From Paraplanobispora siamensis (GTDB taxonomy: Bacteria > Actinomycetota > Actinomycetes > Streptosporangiales > Streptosporangiaceae), in contig NZ_BOOJ01000021.1 in assembly GCF_016863175.1 (NCBI RefSeq), forward strand, positions 1 to 64,000: DNA of 64,000 nt, read 5' to 3'. The notes under the pieces were generated by a model that searched no databases, was not told where the DNA came from, and saw nothing but the letters and a program-made list of their open reading frames with translations. Below are positions 9,098 through 17,403 of this stretch, piece by piece. A program made the translations under genes and the position numbers. Every line of letters starts with the position of its first letter. Within the stretch, counting starts at the first letter, position 1.

Positions 9098-10126
9098 ATG
9101 TCAGTCCCCGATCTCTTCCGCACCGTCGCGGGGAAGGCCAAGGACCTCCCCCTTCACATGTTGCAGACCGCGCTGAGCGGCGTCGGTCAGGCCCTGCTGC
9201 TCGGCGACCGGGTGCGCAACCGGCTAAAGCGCCTGGCGGGCAACGACGAGGAGCTGGAGGAGACCTCCCGTACGGCCACCGACCAGCTCGCCGAGACGGA
9301 CAAGGCCGCCGAGGACAAGCCCGCCCGCCGCGAACCGGTCATCTTCGCCCCCGCCAAGCCCAAGGCCAAGCCCGCCGAGACCGAGCCGGAGCCCGCGGCC
9401 GTGAAGCCCGAGCCGGAGCCCGTGGCTGTGAAGCCCGAGCCGGAGCCCGTGGCTGTGAAGCCCGAGCCCGTGAAGGCTGAGACGGTGAAGCCCGAGCCGG
9501 TGAAGCCCGAGAGCGCGGCGGAGACCAAGGCCGAACCCGTGGCCGAACCCGTGGCCGAACCCGTCGCCGTCGCCACCGCCGAGCCGGTGGCCGAGCCGGC
9601 CGCGACCGAGGCCAACGGCGCCAAGGCCCGGCCCGAGCCGGTCATCTTCGCCCCCGCCAAGCCCAAGGCCAAGCCCGCCGAGGCCGAGCCGGAGCCCGCG
9701 GCCGAGATCGCCGCGCCGCCGGCCGTGAAGGTCGAGGTAGCCGAGGTCGAGGTCGCCAAGCCCGAGACTGCCGACGCCGCCGCGGTGGAGGTCGTGAAGA
9801 CCAGGCCCGCCAAGCCGAGGACGGCCAAGCCGAAGGCCGCGACGACCTCCAGGAGCACGAAGGCCGCCAAGACCCCCAAGGCCGCGGCCAAGCCGGAGAG
9901 CGGGACCGGGACGGCCGAGGCCGTCGAGGCCGGCGTCGCGGGCGTGCCCGCCGAGCCGCTGCCCGGGTACGCCGAGCTGACCGTGGCCTCGCTGCGCGCC
10001 CGGATGCGGGGCAAGAACGCCGAGCAGATCAGGGACCTGATCGCCTACGAGAAGGCCACCAGCGCGCGTCCCGAGGTGGTGCGGATGTTCGAGAACCGCC
10101 TGACCAAGCTCGAAGCCGGCCAGTGA
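9098..10126 (+). CDS. lipid-droplet-associated-type protein with Lys-Pro-Glu repeats
   Basis: The start is at the ATG at 9098 after GAGGGAGACGAA; the product has 342 residues. The N terminus (about residues 1-50) carries an amphipathic or hydrophobic segment with [19 protein letters not shown], followed by a very long low-complexity region built from KPEPEPVAV repeats (exact 27-bp DNA units near 9405-9470) and [11 protein letters not shown]. The block [16 protein letters not shown] occurs twice, near residues 80 and 180. A conserved-looking C-terminal module starts at [20 protein letters not shown]. The gene order ispH, this gene, xseA, xseB matches mycobacterial Rv1110-Rv1107c, where Rv1109c is annotated as lipid-droplet-associated; the name is inferred from that synteny and the termini. 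Confidence 0.65.
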   Translation: MSVPDLFRTVAGKAKDLPLHMLQTALSGVGQALLLGDRVRNRLKRLAGNDEELEETSRTATDQLAETDKAAEDKPARREPVIFAPAKPKAKPAETEPEPAAVKPEPEPVAVKPEPEPVAVKPEPVKAETVKPEPVKPESAAETKAEPVAEPVAEPVAVATAEPVAEPAATEANGAKARPEPVIFAPAKPKAKPAEAEPEPAAEIAAPPAVKVEVAEVEVAKPETADAAAVEVVKTRPAKPRTAKPKAATTSRSTKAAKTPKAAAKPESGTGTAEAVEAGVAGVPAEPLPGYAELTVASLRARMRGKNAEQIRDLIAYEKATSARPEVVRMFENRLTKLEAGQ

Positions 10127-10187
10127 TCCCCCGCTCCGCGTAGGCAATCCCCCGCCACGCGTGCGGCGTCCGCGTAGGGTCTTCGCC

Positions 10188-11573
10188 ATGAGCGCGAAGA
10201 CCACACCGGAGCAGCCGCTGCCGGTCCGCACCGTCCTGCAGATGGTGGGCGGCTGGATCGGCAAGCTCGGCACCGTCTGGGTCGAGGGGCAGATCACCGA
10301 GCTGACCGCACGCGGCGGGACGGTGTTCCTGACCCTGCGCGACCCGGTGGCCAACATGTCCGCCCGGGTCACCTGCCCCCGCGGCGTCTACGAGGCGACC
10401 GTCCCCCGCCCGGTGGACGGCGCCCGGGTCGTCATGAACCTGAAGCCGGACTTCTGGGTCAACCGGGGCTCCTTCGCGTTCACCGCGCTGGAGATGCGTC
10501 CGGTCGGCGTCGGCGAGCTGCTGGCCCGGCTGGAGCGGCTGCGCCAGGTGCTCGCCGCCGAAGGGCTCTTCGGCGCCGACCGCAAGCGCCGCCTGCCCTT
10601 CCTGCCCGGCACGATCGGGCTGATCTGCGGTCGCGACTCCGCGGCCGAGCGCGACGTCCTGGAGAACTCGCGCCGCCGCTGGCCCGCCGTGCGCTTCAAG
10701 GTCGAGCCGGTCGCCGTGCAGGGGCCGTACGCCGTCGGCGAGGTCACCGAGGCGCTGCGGAAGTTCGACGCGGACGCCGAGATCGACGTGATCGTGATCG
10801 CGCGGGGCGGCGGGTCGATGGAGGACCTGCTGCCCTTCTCCGACGAGTCCCTCGTGCGGGCCGTGGCCGCGTGCCGTACCCCGGTGGTCAGCGCCATCGG
10901 CCACGAGCAGGACAGCCCGCTGCTCGACCTGGTCGCAGACGTGCGGGCCTCCACCCCCACCGACGCGGCCAAGAAGGTCGTGCCGGACGTCGGCGAGCAG
11001 CTCACGCTCGTGCGCCAGCTGCGCGACCGGGGCCGCCGGGTGACCGCCGGCTGGCTGGACCGCGAGACGGCCTGGCTGACGGCGGTCCGCTCCCGGCCGT
11101 CGCTGGCCGACCCGGTCCGCGAGATCGAGCGCCGGGCCGAGCAGGCCGAGCAGTTGCGGGACCGGGCCCGGCGTGCGCTAACCGGGTCCCTGGACCGCGC
11201 CGGGGACTCCCTGGGGCACCTGCGCGCCCGTCTGGTCGCCCTGTCGCCCGCCGCCACCCTGGAACGCGGCTACGCGATCGTGCAGCGCCCGTCCGGCGAC
11301 GTCGTACGGCGCGCGGCCGACGTCGCCCCCGGCGACGAGCTGACGGTCCGCTTCGCCGACGACCGGATCACGGTCAGGCACGAAGCCGCCGCGGGAACGC
11401 GGACCAAGCGGGAGCCCGCCGCCGGGGCCAGGGCCAGGCGGGGGTCCGCTGCGGGGACGAAGGCGGAGCGGACGCCTGCCGCGGAAGCCGGGGCCGAGCC
11501 GGAGCCCGCCGGAGCCGGGGCCGGGCAGGAGTCCGCCCCGGCGCCGAAGGTCAGGAAGAAGCCCGCCACGTGA
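10188..11573 (+). CDS. xseA: exodeoxyribonuclease VII large subunit
   Basis: The start at the ATG at 10188 gives 461 residues. The N-terminal OB-fold ([21 protein letters not shown]) is followed by the catalytic core with [37 protein letters not shown] and [11 protein letters not shown], then a coiled-coil region and the [15 protein letters not shown] element. With XseB it degrades single-stranded DNA to oligonucleotides. The last 70 or so residues are an unusual Ala/Lys/Arg/Glu-rich tail (ending KVRKKPAT) not needed for the fold. The final 23 bases overlap the convergent acetyltransferase gene. xseB lies downstream but is separated by 1.1 kb of other sequence. Confidence 0.95.
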   Translation: MSAKTTPEQPLPVRTVLQMVGGWIGKLGTVWVEGQITELTARGGTVFLTLRDPVANMSARVTCPRGVYEATVPRPVDGARVVMNLKPDFWVNRGSFAFTALEMRPVGVGELLARLERLRQVLAAEGLFGADRKRRLPFLPGTIGLICGRDSAAERDVLENSRRRWPAVRFKVEPVAVQGPYAVGEVTEALRKFDADAEIDVIVIARGGGSMEDLLPFSDESLVRAVAACRTPVVSAIGHEQDSPLLDLVADVRASTPTDAAKKVVPDVGEQLTLVRQLRDRGRRVTAGWLDRETAWLTAVRSRPSLADPVREIERRAEQAEQLRDRARRALTGSLDRAGDSLGHLRARLVALSPAATLERGYAIVQRPSGDVVRRAADVAPGDELTVRFADDRITVRHEAAAGTRTKREPAAGARARRGSAAGTKAERTPAAEAGAEPEPAGAGAGQESAPAPKVRKKPAT

Positions 11574-12021
11574 GCGAGGGATAGCCGTCCTCGACGAAGC
11601 CGAACTGCCGGTACAGCGGCTCCCCGTCGGAGGTGGCGTGCAGGTCCACCTTGCGGATGCCCCGGGCCCGGTACCACTCCATGAGCGCGCCCATGATGGC
11701 CCTGCTGTGCCCGCGGCGCCGGTGGCCGGGGTCGGTGGTCATCCCCTGGATGTAGCCGTACCTGCCGTCGGGCAGGTACGGCCCGGGGAAGCGGTCGAAA
11801 ATGAGACCGATCCCACAGGCGGCCAGACCGCCCTGCGGGGCGTCCACCACGTAGACGGCGGTGTCGGAGGTGCCGAGCCGTTCCTTCAGGCTGTCGGCGT
11901 AGGCCTCCCGCCAGTGGCTCTCGACGGGGAAGCTGCCGTCCTGCGCCATGCGGTCGGCCAGGATCTGGCGCAGCCGGACCAGCTCGGGGATGTCGTCGGG
12001 AGTCGCGTCGCGGACACTCAT
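11551..12021 (-). CDS. GNAT-family N-acetyltransferase
   Basis: The 156-residue product covers a single acetyltransferase domain. The N-terminal [18 protein letters not shown], the central sheet [20 protein letters not shown], the acetyl-CoA-binding [17 protein letters not shown] loop and the final [16 protein letters not shown] are typical of GNAT enzymes. The substrate cannot be told. Its ATG overlaps the stop of a short upstream remnant (ATGA), and its 3' end overlaps xseA. It sits inside the otherwise conserved xseA-xseB block, together with two gene fragments, and so looks like a later insertion. Confidence 0.85.
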   Translation of the reverse strand: MSVRDATPDDIPELVRLRQILADRMAQDGSFPVESHWREAYADSLKERLGTSDTAVYVVDAPQGGLAACGIGLIFDRFPGPYLPDGRYGYIQGMTTDPGHRRRGHSRAIMGALMEWYRARGIRKVDLHATSDGEPLYRQFGFVEDGYPSLTWRASS

Positions 12022-12140
12022 CGATCCATTCTCCCAAGCTTCTCCCCCGTCTCGTCCCCGAAGGGCAGGACGACCAGGTACGGCAGGCGGGCCGAGCGGA
12101 AGAGCACGACGATCAGCGTCACGAGGGCCGCGCCCTCCAT
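12018..12140 (-). pseudogene. 3' remnant of a membrane protein gene
   Basis: In the leftward frame the 40 codons up to the TGA at 12018-12020 look protein-like: a hydrophobic helix (ALVTLIVVLFRSARLPYLVV) and a polar tail ending in EKLGRMDR. The stop overlaps the acetyltransferase ATG, as expected for a genuine upstream gene in an operon. Upstream of about 12140 the frame becomes antisense to another fragment and loses protein character. I interpret it as the surviving C terminus of a longer membrane protein. It could instead be a real 40-residue protein starting at the ATG at 12140. Confidence 0.45.
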
Positions 12141-12158
12141 CCCGCGGGCGCCGCGATC

Positions 12159-12662
12159 GTGCTGTCGGGGGCGCTGCTCGTCAACGGGGAACCGTTCCCG
12201 CAGGCCGCGCCGTACGTCTCCGGGGACGACGCGCAGGTCATCGGCACCACGACCTGGGCCACGATGTCGATTCCCGGGGTCCGGCGGGTCCACGACCCCA
12301 ACGCGGGCGGGATCGTGGCCACGACGGCGTCCCGGGTGCTCGTGCTCGACCACCGGGGAGAGACCCGGATGAGCCTTCCCATCAGGAAGTCCGGGGACGG
12401 TGATCCCGAGGACGCCTACCACCTCCGGCCGGACGGAGACCGCTTCGTGGTCATCCGGGGCCCTGAAGGGCGCGTCGAGACCTTCGACCCGGCGACCGGC
12501 GAACGCCTGCACGGCGTCGTCCCGGTGTTCGCCGGCGACGACTTCCTCGGTGCCGGCCTCGGCTGGTCGGAGCAGGGCCCCTTCCTCGTCAGAAGCGCCC
12601 TGAACGAGCGCGTCCACTTCCTCGAACTGGCGACCGGCAGGCTCTGGAGGCGTGACAGGTGA
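12159..12662 (+). pseudogene. 5'-truncated beta-propeller-like protein fragment
   Basis: The 167 codons encode repeated strand-like blades (GGIVATTASRVLVLDHRGETRM, here split as GGIVATTASRVLV and LDHRGETRM; RFVVIRGPEGRVETFDPATG; VHFLELATGRLWRRDR) of WD40/PQQ-like type. There is no good start codon or ribosome-binding site: the frame begins abruptly with GTG CTG next to the end of the oppositely oriented remnant. A complete propeller would need several more blades. It therefore looks like the 3' part of a larger gene whose 5' end has been lost. A short genuine protein is less likely. Confidence 0.5.
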
Positions 12663-12717
12663 TCCGGGGGCGGCGCTGAGCTCTCATCTTCATGGTCGCG
12701 CCCCATAAGGTGGGTGG

Positions 12718-12945
12718 GTGGCTGAGGAGAAGACGCCCTCGTACGAGCAGGCACGCGAGGAGCTGACCGAGGTGGTCCGCCGTCTGGAGGCGGGCGGCCT
12801 GACCCTGGAGCAGTCGATCGAGCTGTGGGAGCGGGGTGAGAGGCTCGCCGCGCTATGTGAGGAGTGGCTGCAGGGCGCCCGGGTGAAGCTCGCGGCGGCC
12901 ATGGCCAAGCGCGGGCAGCCCGCCCCCGGAGAGGCGCCCTTCTGA
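12718..12945 (+). CDS. xseB: exodeoxyribonuclease VII small subunit
   Basis: The 75-residue product starts at a GTG with AAGGTGGG upstream. The whole XseB signature is present: SYEQAREELTEVVRRLEAGG, then LTLEQSIELWERGERLAALCEEWLQGA (shown here in parts: LEQSIELWERGERLAALC). XseB binds XseA to form exonuclease VII. It is normally directly downstream of xseA; here about 1.1 kb with an acetyltransferase and gene fragments separates them. Confidence 0.95.
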   Translation: MAEEKTPSYEQAREELTEVVRRLEAGGLTLEQSIELWERGERLAALCEEWLQGARVKLAAAMAKRGQPAPGEAPF

Positions 12946-12957
12946 GCGGCCGGGCCG

Positions 12958-13539
12958 TCAGTTCGTGGCGGAGGGGGCAGGGGTGGCCGTGGCCGTGGCC
13001 GACGGGGTGGCCGTGGCCTGGGGCTGCTGCTTGAGGGAGCCGGCCAGGGCGGTCAGCTCGTCCCACTCCGCGGTGCCGGTGACGACGACGGTCGAGCCGG
13101 GCAGGAGCCGTACCAGCGAGCGCTGGTTCTTGTCCTTGCGATAGCGCTGCTCCCAGGTCTCGCCGGCGATCTGGACGCTGCCGACGGCCTGGTTGACGTT
13201 GGCCATCCGGCTGGCGAAGCCGGCCGCGGGCTTCTCGTCGCTCTGGACGAGCATCGCGTGCTTGCGCTTGGCCGTGGCGAAGCCGAGCCGCCAGGTGACC
13301 ACGCCCTTCTGGTTCGTCACCCGGGAGCTGTTGGGGATCCAGTTCGCCGGCACCGGCTCGGGGGTCCAGACCGGGAACGGCGCGTCGCGGCGCAGGTTGG
13401 CCACGTCGAACGAGTAGTCGACCCGCGGGATGCGCTCGGTCCTGCTCTGCGGAGTGACGAACAGGAAGACCCCGACGCCGACGAGGCAGACGGCCATCGC
13501 GACGACGTAGCCGTAGAAACCCTGAGTGAAGCGTTGCAC
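12958..13539 (-). CDS. DUF4245 membrane-anchored protein
   Basis: The start is placed at the GTG at 13539, giving 193 residues, because the DUF4245 signature begins there (QRFTQGFYGYVVAMAVCLVG). A single N-terminal helix (about residues 8-30) anchors an extracytoplasmic domain containing VDYSFDVANLRRDAPFPVW, WIPNSSRV and the conserved GWRLGFAT-like VVTWRLGFATAKRKHAML. The C terminus is a Thr/Ala/Pro tail. The family is restricted to actinobacteria, has no known function, and commonly lies between xseB and glpX, as it does here. Confidence 0.85.
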   Translation of the reverse strand: MQRFTQGFYGYVVAMAVCLVGVGVFLFVTPQSRTERIPRVDYSFDVANLRRDAPFPVWTPEPVPANWIPNSSRVTNQKGVVTWRLGFATAKRKHAMLVQSDEKPAAGFASRMANVNQAVGSVQIAGETWEQRYRKDKNQRSLVRLLPGSTVVVTGTAEWDELTALAGSLKQQPQATATPSATATATPAPSATN

Positions 13540-13592
13540 GACTGGCGAGACTACCCGCCCGGAGGGCCGGTCCCGCGCCGGGGATGGCGGCG

Positions 13593-14210
13593 TCAGGGGC
13601 GGCGGATCTGCCCGATGATGGCCAGGGCGTCCTCGGCGAGCCTGCGGGAGGCGGTCTCGTCCTCCGACAGGGAGACCTCGGAGACCGCGGCGGCCAGGGC
13701 TCCGGTGAGGACCACGACCAGCGCCCCCTCGTCGTCCTCGAACAGGGCGGCGTTGCGCTTGGCCCACTGGCGCAGCCGGTCGCGCATGATGACCTCGAAG
13801 CCGGGCGGGCCGTCGCCGCGCAGGAACAGCGCGGCCAGCTCACGCTCGGCCAGGCAGCCTTCGAGATAGGCGCGGGCGCCGGCGACGAACAGCCGCATCG
13901 GGTCGGTCTCGCCGTCCGCCTTGGCCGCCTGGACCGCCTGCTTGGTGCGCTGGGCCTGGCGGTTCTGGAACTCGTCGAAGAGCGTCAGATAGAGATCGGC
14001 CTTGCCGGAGAAGTGGTGGTAGAGGCTGCCCACGCTCGCGCCCGCCCGCGCGACCACGTCGGTGACCCCGGCCTCGGCGAAGCCGCTCGCGACGAAGGTG
14101 TCCCTGGCCGCCGCCAGAAGCGAGACGCGCGTGGCGGCGCCCCGCTCGGAGGTCCGTGCAGTCACGCTCGTCACCAACCGTTCCGTGTCGCTGCTCGTGC
14201 TGGGACACAT
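13593..14210 (-). CDS. TetR/AcrR-family transcriptional regulator
   Basis: The start at the ATG at 14210 follows GGAGGATA; a downstream GTG (14174 region) is an alternative. The product has 205 residues. The N-terminal DNA-binding domain reads [20 protein letters not shown], then [19 protein letters not shown], a clear TetR helix-turn-helix. The C-terminal ligand domain is helical, with [20 protein letters not shown]. It diverges from glpX with only about 70 bases between, so it may act on that shared region and on its own promoter; the small inverted repeat GATTGCCGTAATC near 14246 is a candidate contact. The ligand is unknown. Confidence 0.88.
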   Translation of the reverse strand: MCPSTSSDTERLVTSVTARTSERGAATRVSLLAAARDTFVASGFAEAGVTDVVARAGASVGSLYHHFSGKADLYLTLFDEFQNRQAQRTKQAVQAAKADGETDPMRLFVAGARAYLEGCLAERELAALFLRGDGPPGFEVIMRDRLRQWAKRNAALFEDDEGALVVVLTGALAAAVSEVSLSEDETASRRLAEDALAIIGQIRRP

Positions 14211-14278
14211 TATCCTCCGCGGCCTGGCAAGGAGGGGACAACTACGATTGCCGTAATCCACGAGAGGGGCTTTCCGCC

Positions 14279-15313
14279 ATGTCCGAGCAGACGTCCGTCC
14301 CCGCAGCCCTCGCCACGGGCGAGCACGCGCCCGACCGCAACCTCGCGCTCGAACTGGTCCGGGTGACCGAGGCCGCCGCGATGGCCGCGGCCCGCTGGGT
14401 GGGACGCGGCGACAAGAACGGTGCCGACGGCGCCGCCGTCAACGCGATGCGTCAGCTCATCAACACGGTTTCGATGAACGGCGTGGTGGTGATCGGCGAA
14501 GGGGAGAAGGACAACGCGCCGATGCTCTACAACGGCGAGTCCGTGGGCGACGGCAGCGGTGCCGAGTGCGACGTGGCCGTCGACCCGATCGACGGCACCC
14601 GGCTGACCGCCCTGGGCATGCCCAACGGGATCTCGGTCATCGCGGTCAGCGAGCGCGGCTCGATGTACGACCCGTCTGCCGTCTTCTACATGGACAAGCT
14701 CGTGACCGGCCCCGAGGCCGCCTCCGCGGTGGACATCAACGCGCCGGTCGCCGACAACATCAGCGCGGTGGCCCGCGCCAAGGGGTGCGGGCCCTCGGAC
14801 GTCACCGTGGTCATCCTCGACCGGCCCCGGCACGAGAAGATCATCAGGGAGATCCGGGAGGCCGGCGCACGGATCAAGCTCATCACCGACGGTGACGTGG
14901 CCGGTGCGATCATGGCGGCCCGCGTCGGCACCGGCATCGACCTGATGCTCGGCATCGGCGGCACGCCCGAGGGCATCATCGCGGCCTGCGCGCTCAAGTG
15001 CCTGGGCGGCGTGATCCAGGGCAGGCTGTGGCCGCAGGACGACGCCGAGCGCCGCCGGGCGCTGGACGCGGGGCTCGACCTGGACGCCACGCTGACCACC
15101 GACGACCTGGTCAGGTCCGACGACGTGTTCTTCGCGGCCACCGGCATCACCGACGGCGAGCTGATGCAGGGCGTGCGCTACCGCGGCGGGCACGCGGTGA
15201 CCAGTTCCCTGGTCATGCGCGGCCGGTCCGGCACGATCAGGAAGATCGAGAGCGAGCACCAGCTCTGGAAGCTCCGCGCCTACAGCGCGATCAACTTCGA
15301 CACCGCAGGCTGA
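14279..15313 (+). CDS. glpX: class II fructose-1,6-bisphosphatase
   Basis: GlpX hydrolyses fructose-1,6-bisphosphate in gluconeogenesis and is the main FBPase of actinobacteria. The 344-residue product matches the family. Metal and substrate motifs are clear: [64 protein letters not shown] and [20 protein letters not shown]. The start is the ATG at 14279 following GAGAGGGG. With pckG in the same window it covers the two committed steps of gluconeogenesis. A strong hairpin follows. Confidence 0.97.
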   Translation: MSEQTSVPAALATGEHAPDRNLALELVRVTEAAAMAAARWVGRGDKNGADGAAVNAMRQLINTVSMNGVVVIGEGEKDNAPMLYNGESVGDGSGAECDVAVDPIDGTRLTALGMPNGISVIAVSERGSMYDPSAVFYMDKLVTGPEAASAVDINAPVADNISAVARAKGCGPSDVTVVILDRPRHEKIIREIREAGARIKLITDGDVAGAIMAARVGTGIDLMLGIGGTPEGIIAACALKCLGGVIQGRLWPQDDAERRRALDAGLDLDATLTTDDLVRSDDVFFAATGITDGELMQGVRYRGGHAVTSSLVMRGRSGTIRKIESEHQLWKLRAYSAINFDTAG

Positions 15314-15391
15314 GTCGGCCGAACCGGCCGAACCGGCCGAGCTGGCCGGACCGGCTGAGGCCCCCGGCCCGCGTCCGCACCCGCGCCCGCG

Positions 15392-15418
15392 CCCGCCCGG
15401 TGGAGACCCCCGGGCGGG
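15392..15418. terminator. bidirectional hairpin between glpX and DUF1707 gene
   Basis: CCCGCCCGG and CCGGGCGGG pair over nine bases around a nine-base loop. The two flanking genes converge on it (glpX stops at 15313, the leftward gene at 15425). There is no T tract, as is usual in very GC-rich actinobacteria. GGCCGAACC-type direct repeats lie between glpX and the hairpin. Confidence 0.65.
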
Positions 15419-15424
15419 GGCGGG

Positions 15425-16027
15425 TCAGCGGCGGAACCAGGAACGGCGGGGGCGCTTGGGCGACTTGGCGACGATGTTGCCCATGGAGACGACGCCGGTG
15501 ATCTCGATGACCGGGCCGTCGGGCGAGGACGGCACCTGGTTCTTCTTGCCGCCCAGGAACGCCGAGGCGGGCATCTCGATCCGGACCCCCTCCGGCACGA
15601 TCAGCGTGAGCGTCCCGCCCATCACGGTGACCTGGAGGGTCACGTGCCTGGACTGCAGCAGCGCGTCGCACAGGTCCAGGGTGACGTTGGCGCAGATCGC
15701 GGTGGCGGTGAAGTGCGTGGGGACCACCCAGCGGCCCGAGCGCTTCTCCGAGCCGAAGAAGGCCGTCACCGGGCGGACGTCCGTCTGCAGCGGCTGCTCC
15801 TCCGGCGGAACGAGATCGGCGATGAGGGCGGTGAGCTCGCCGAGCGTGCGGGCGCCGTAGAGCCTCTCCAGCCGTTCCTCGTGCTCGTCGTGGCTCAGCC
15901 GCCCGTCGGCGAGGGCGTCGTTGAGGACCACGGCCACCTGCTCACGGTCGGTGTCCCCCGCCCTCAGGTCGGCGGGTTTCGGCTCTGCGGTGTTCTTACG
16001 GATCGCGGGAGGCCTGAAGGAGTCCAC
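15425..16027 (-). CDS. DUF1707 / LiaF-like domain protein
   Basis: The GTG at 16027 gives 200 residues. The N-terminal part holds the DUF1707 signature (DLRAGDTDREQVAVVLNDAL, then GRLSHDEHEERLERLYGA), a short helical domain common in actinobacterial membrane-stress proteins. The second half is an all-beta domain of the cell-wall-active-antibiotics-response (LiaF C-terminal) type, with FFGSEKRSGRW and VTVMGGTLTLIVPEGVRIEM. No membrane helix is visible. The protein may sense or modulate envelope stress, but no partner kinase is adjacent. Confidence 0.8.
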   Translation of the reverse strand: MDSFRPPAIRKNTAEPKPADLRAGDTDREQVAVVLNDALADGRLSHDEHEERLERLYGARTLGELTALIADLVPPEEQPLQTDVRPVTAFFGSEKRSGRWVVPTHFTATAICANVTLDLCDALLQSRHVTLQVTVMGGTLTLIVPEGVRIEMPASAFLGGKKNQVPSSPDGPVIEITGVVSMGNIVAKSPKRPRRSWFRR

Positions 16028-16159
16028 CCTTCGACGATAAGCCCTCCCATCACCTGTCCGAGCGGATCGGCACGGCCTCGCACGAGGCCATTGACCCCCG
16101 GGAACGGCGCCCCTACGCTGACGGAAACTTGAACCCCCCTCATGTTCATGGAGGTCGTG

Positions 16160-17350
16160 GTGCCGACCCCGCGTGACAAGCAGGCACGGGTGGCCACCTG
16201 GGCCGCGTTCTTCGTCCAGGGCCTGTGCTTCGCCACCCTCCTGACCCATGTGGCCGACCTGCAGCACAAGTTCGGGCTGAGCGACGGCGATCTCACCCTG
16301 GTCCTGCTGCTGGTGCCGGTGATCGCGGGAGTCGGGAGCGCCGCCGCGGGATTCCTCGCCGCCCGGTACGGCAGCGCCCCGGTGTTGAGGATCTCCCAGC
16401 TGGCCGTGTGCGCCGTCGTGATCCTGCAGGGCTGGAACGGCAGCCTGGCCGGGCTGTACGCGCTCAGCGCCGCCTTCGGGCTGGCGGTCGGGGCGGTCGA
16501 CGCGGCGATGAACATGCAGGCGGTCGCGGTCGAGCGCACCTACGGCATGAGCGTGCTGACCGGCTTCCACGCGGTGTGGAGCGTCGGATCGATGCTGGGC
16601 GCCGGGATCAACTCCCTCTTCAGCGCGCTCGGAGTGGACCTGGCCTGGTCGTTCTCCGTCCCGGTGGTGATCGGCGCGGTCATCTCGCTGGCGATGCTGC
16701 CCCGCCTCTACAGCGGCGCGGAGGAGCGGGAGACCTCGCGCGCCGCCCAGGCCGCGGGGACCGTGGACGTCGCGGCCAAGGTGCCGTGGCGGCCGATCAT
16801 CCCGCTCTGCCTGGCGATGGCCTTCCTCTACGTCGGCGACGCGGCGGTCTCCAACTACAGCACCGTCTACATGGAAGGCGCCCTGGGAGCGACCGGCTGG
16901 CTGGTGCCCTTCGCCTACTTCGCCTACCAGGCGGCGATGCTCCTCGCGCGGATCCCCGGGGACCTCGCCGTGCGCCGGTACGGCCCGGCCCCGGTGGTCC
17001 GGCTGGGCGCGGTGATCGCGACGCTGGGCATGGCCGGCATCGTCGTCGCCCCCGGCGTCGTGGTGGCCGTGATCGCCTTCGGCCTCGTCGGCATCGGCCT
17101 GTCGATCATCGCCCCGCAGTCGTTCTCGGCGGCCGGCCGCCTGGGCGCCGGCGCCGAGACGGCGATCGCCCGGGTCAACCTGTTCAACTACGTCGGCTTC
17201 GTGGTCGGCGCCGCCGCGGTCGGGACGATCAACGATCTGGTGAACGTGCGGGTGGCGTTCATCCCGGCCGCGGTCCTGGTGGCGCTGATCGTGTTCCTGG
17301 CCGGGGGCTTCCAGCCCCGGACCGTCGGGACCGCGGCGCGTCAGGGGTAG
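16160..17350 (+). CDS. MFS transporter
   Basis: The start is set at the GTG at 16160, five bases after GGAGG; the GTG at 16157 and ATG at 16142 are in frame. The product has about 396 residues and 11-12 hydrophobic segments. An early VADLQHKFGLSDGDLTLVLL and a GFLAARYGSAPVLRISQ loop resemble the major facilitator A-motif region, and a charged loop splits the two halves near residue 200. The substrate cannot be assigned. It converges on the inositol operon and could be its permease, but it lacks sugar-porter signatures and looks more like the drug/fucose-type MFS. Confidence 0.85.
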   Translation: MPTPRDKQARVATWAAFFVQGLCFATLLTHVADLQHKFGLSDGDLTLVLLLVPVIAGVGSAAAGFLAARYGSAPVLRISQLAVCAVVILQGWNGSLAGLYALSAAFGLAVGAVDAAMNMQAVAVERTYGMSVLTGFHAVWSVGSMLGAGINSLFSALGVDLAWSFSVPVVIGAVISLAMLPRLYSGAEERETSRAAQAAGTVDVAAKVPWRPIIPLCLAMAFLYVGDAAVSNYSTVYMEGALGATGWLVPFAYFAYQAAMLLARIPGDLAVRRYGPAPVVRLGAVIATLGMAGIVVAPGVVVAVIAFGLVGIGLSIIAPQSFSAAGRLGAGAETAIARVNLFNYVGFVVGAAAVGTINDLVNVRVAFIPAAVLVALIVFLAGGFQPRTVGTAARQG

Positions 17351-17377
17351 CGGTCACCGGGAACGCCCACCGGGTCG

Positions 17378-17396
17378 GGCGCCGATCATCGGCGCC
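17378..17396. terminator. bidirectional hairpin between MFS gene and iolD
   Basis: GGCGCCG and CGGCGCC flank ATCAT; the surrounding bases extend the symmetry. The 53-base gap between two convergent stops contains only this structure. Confidence 0.55.
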
Positions 17397-17403
17397 GGGT
17401 ACG

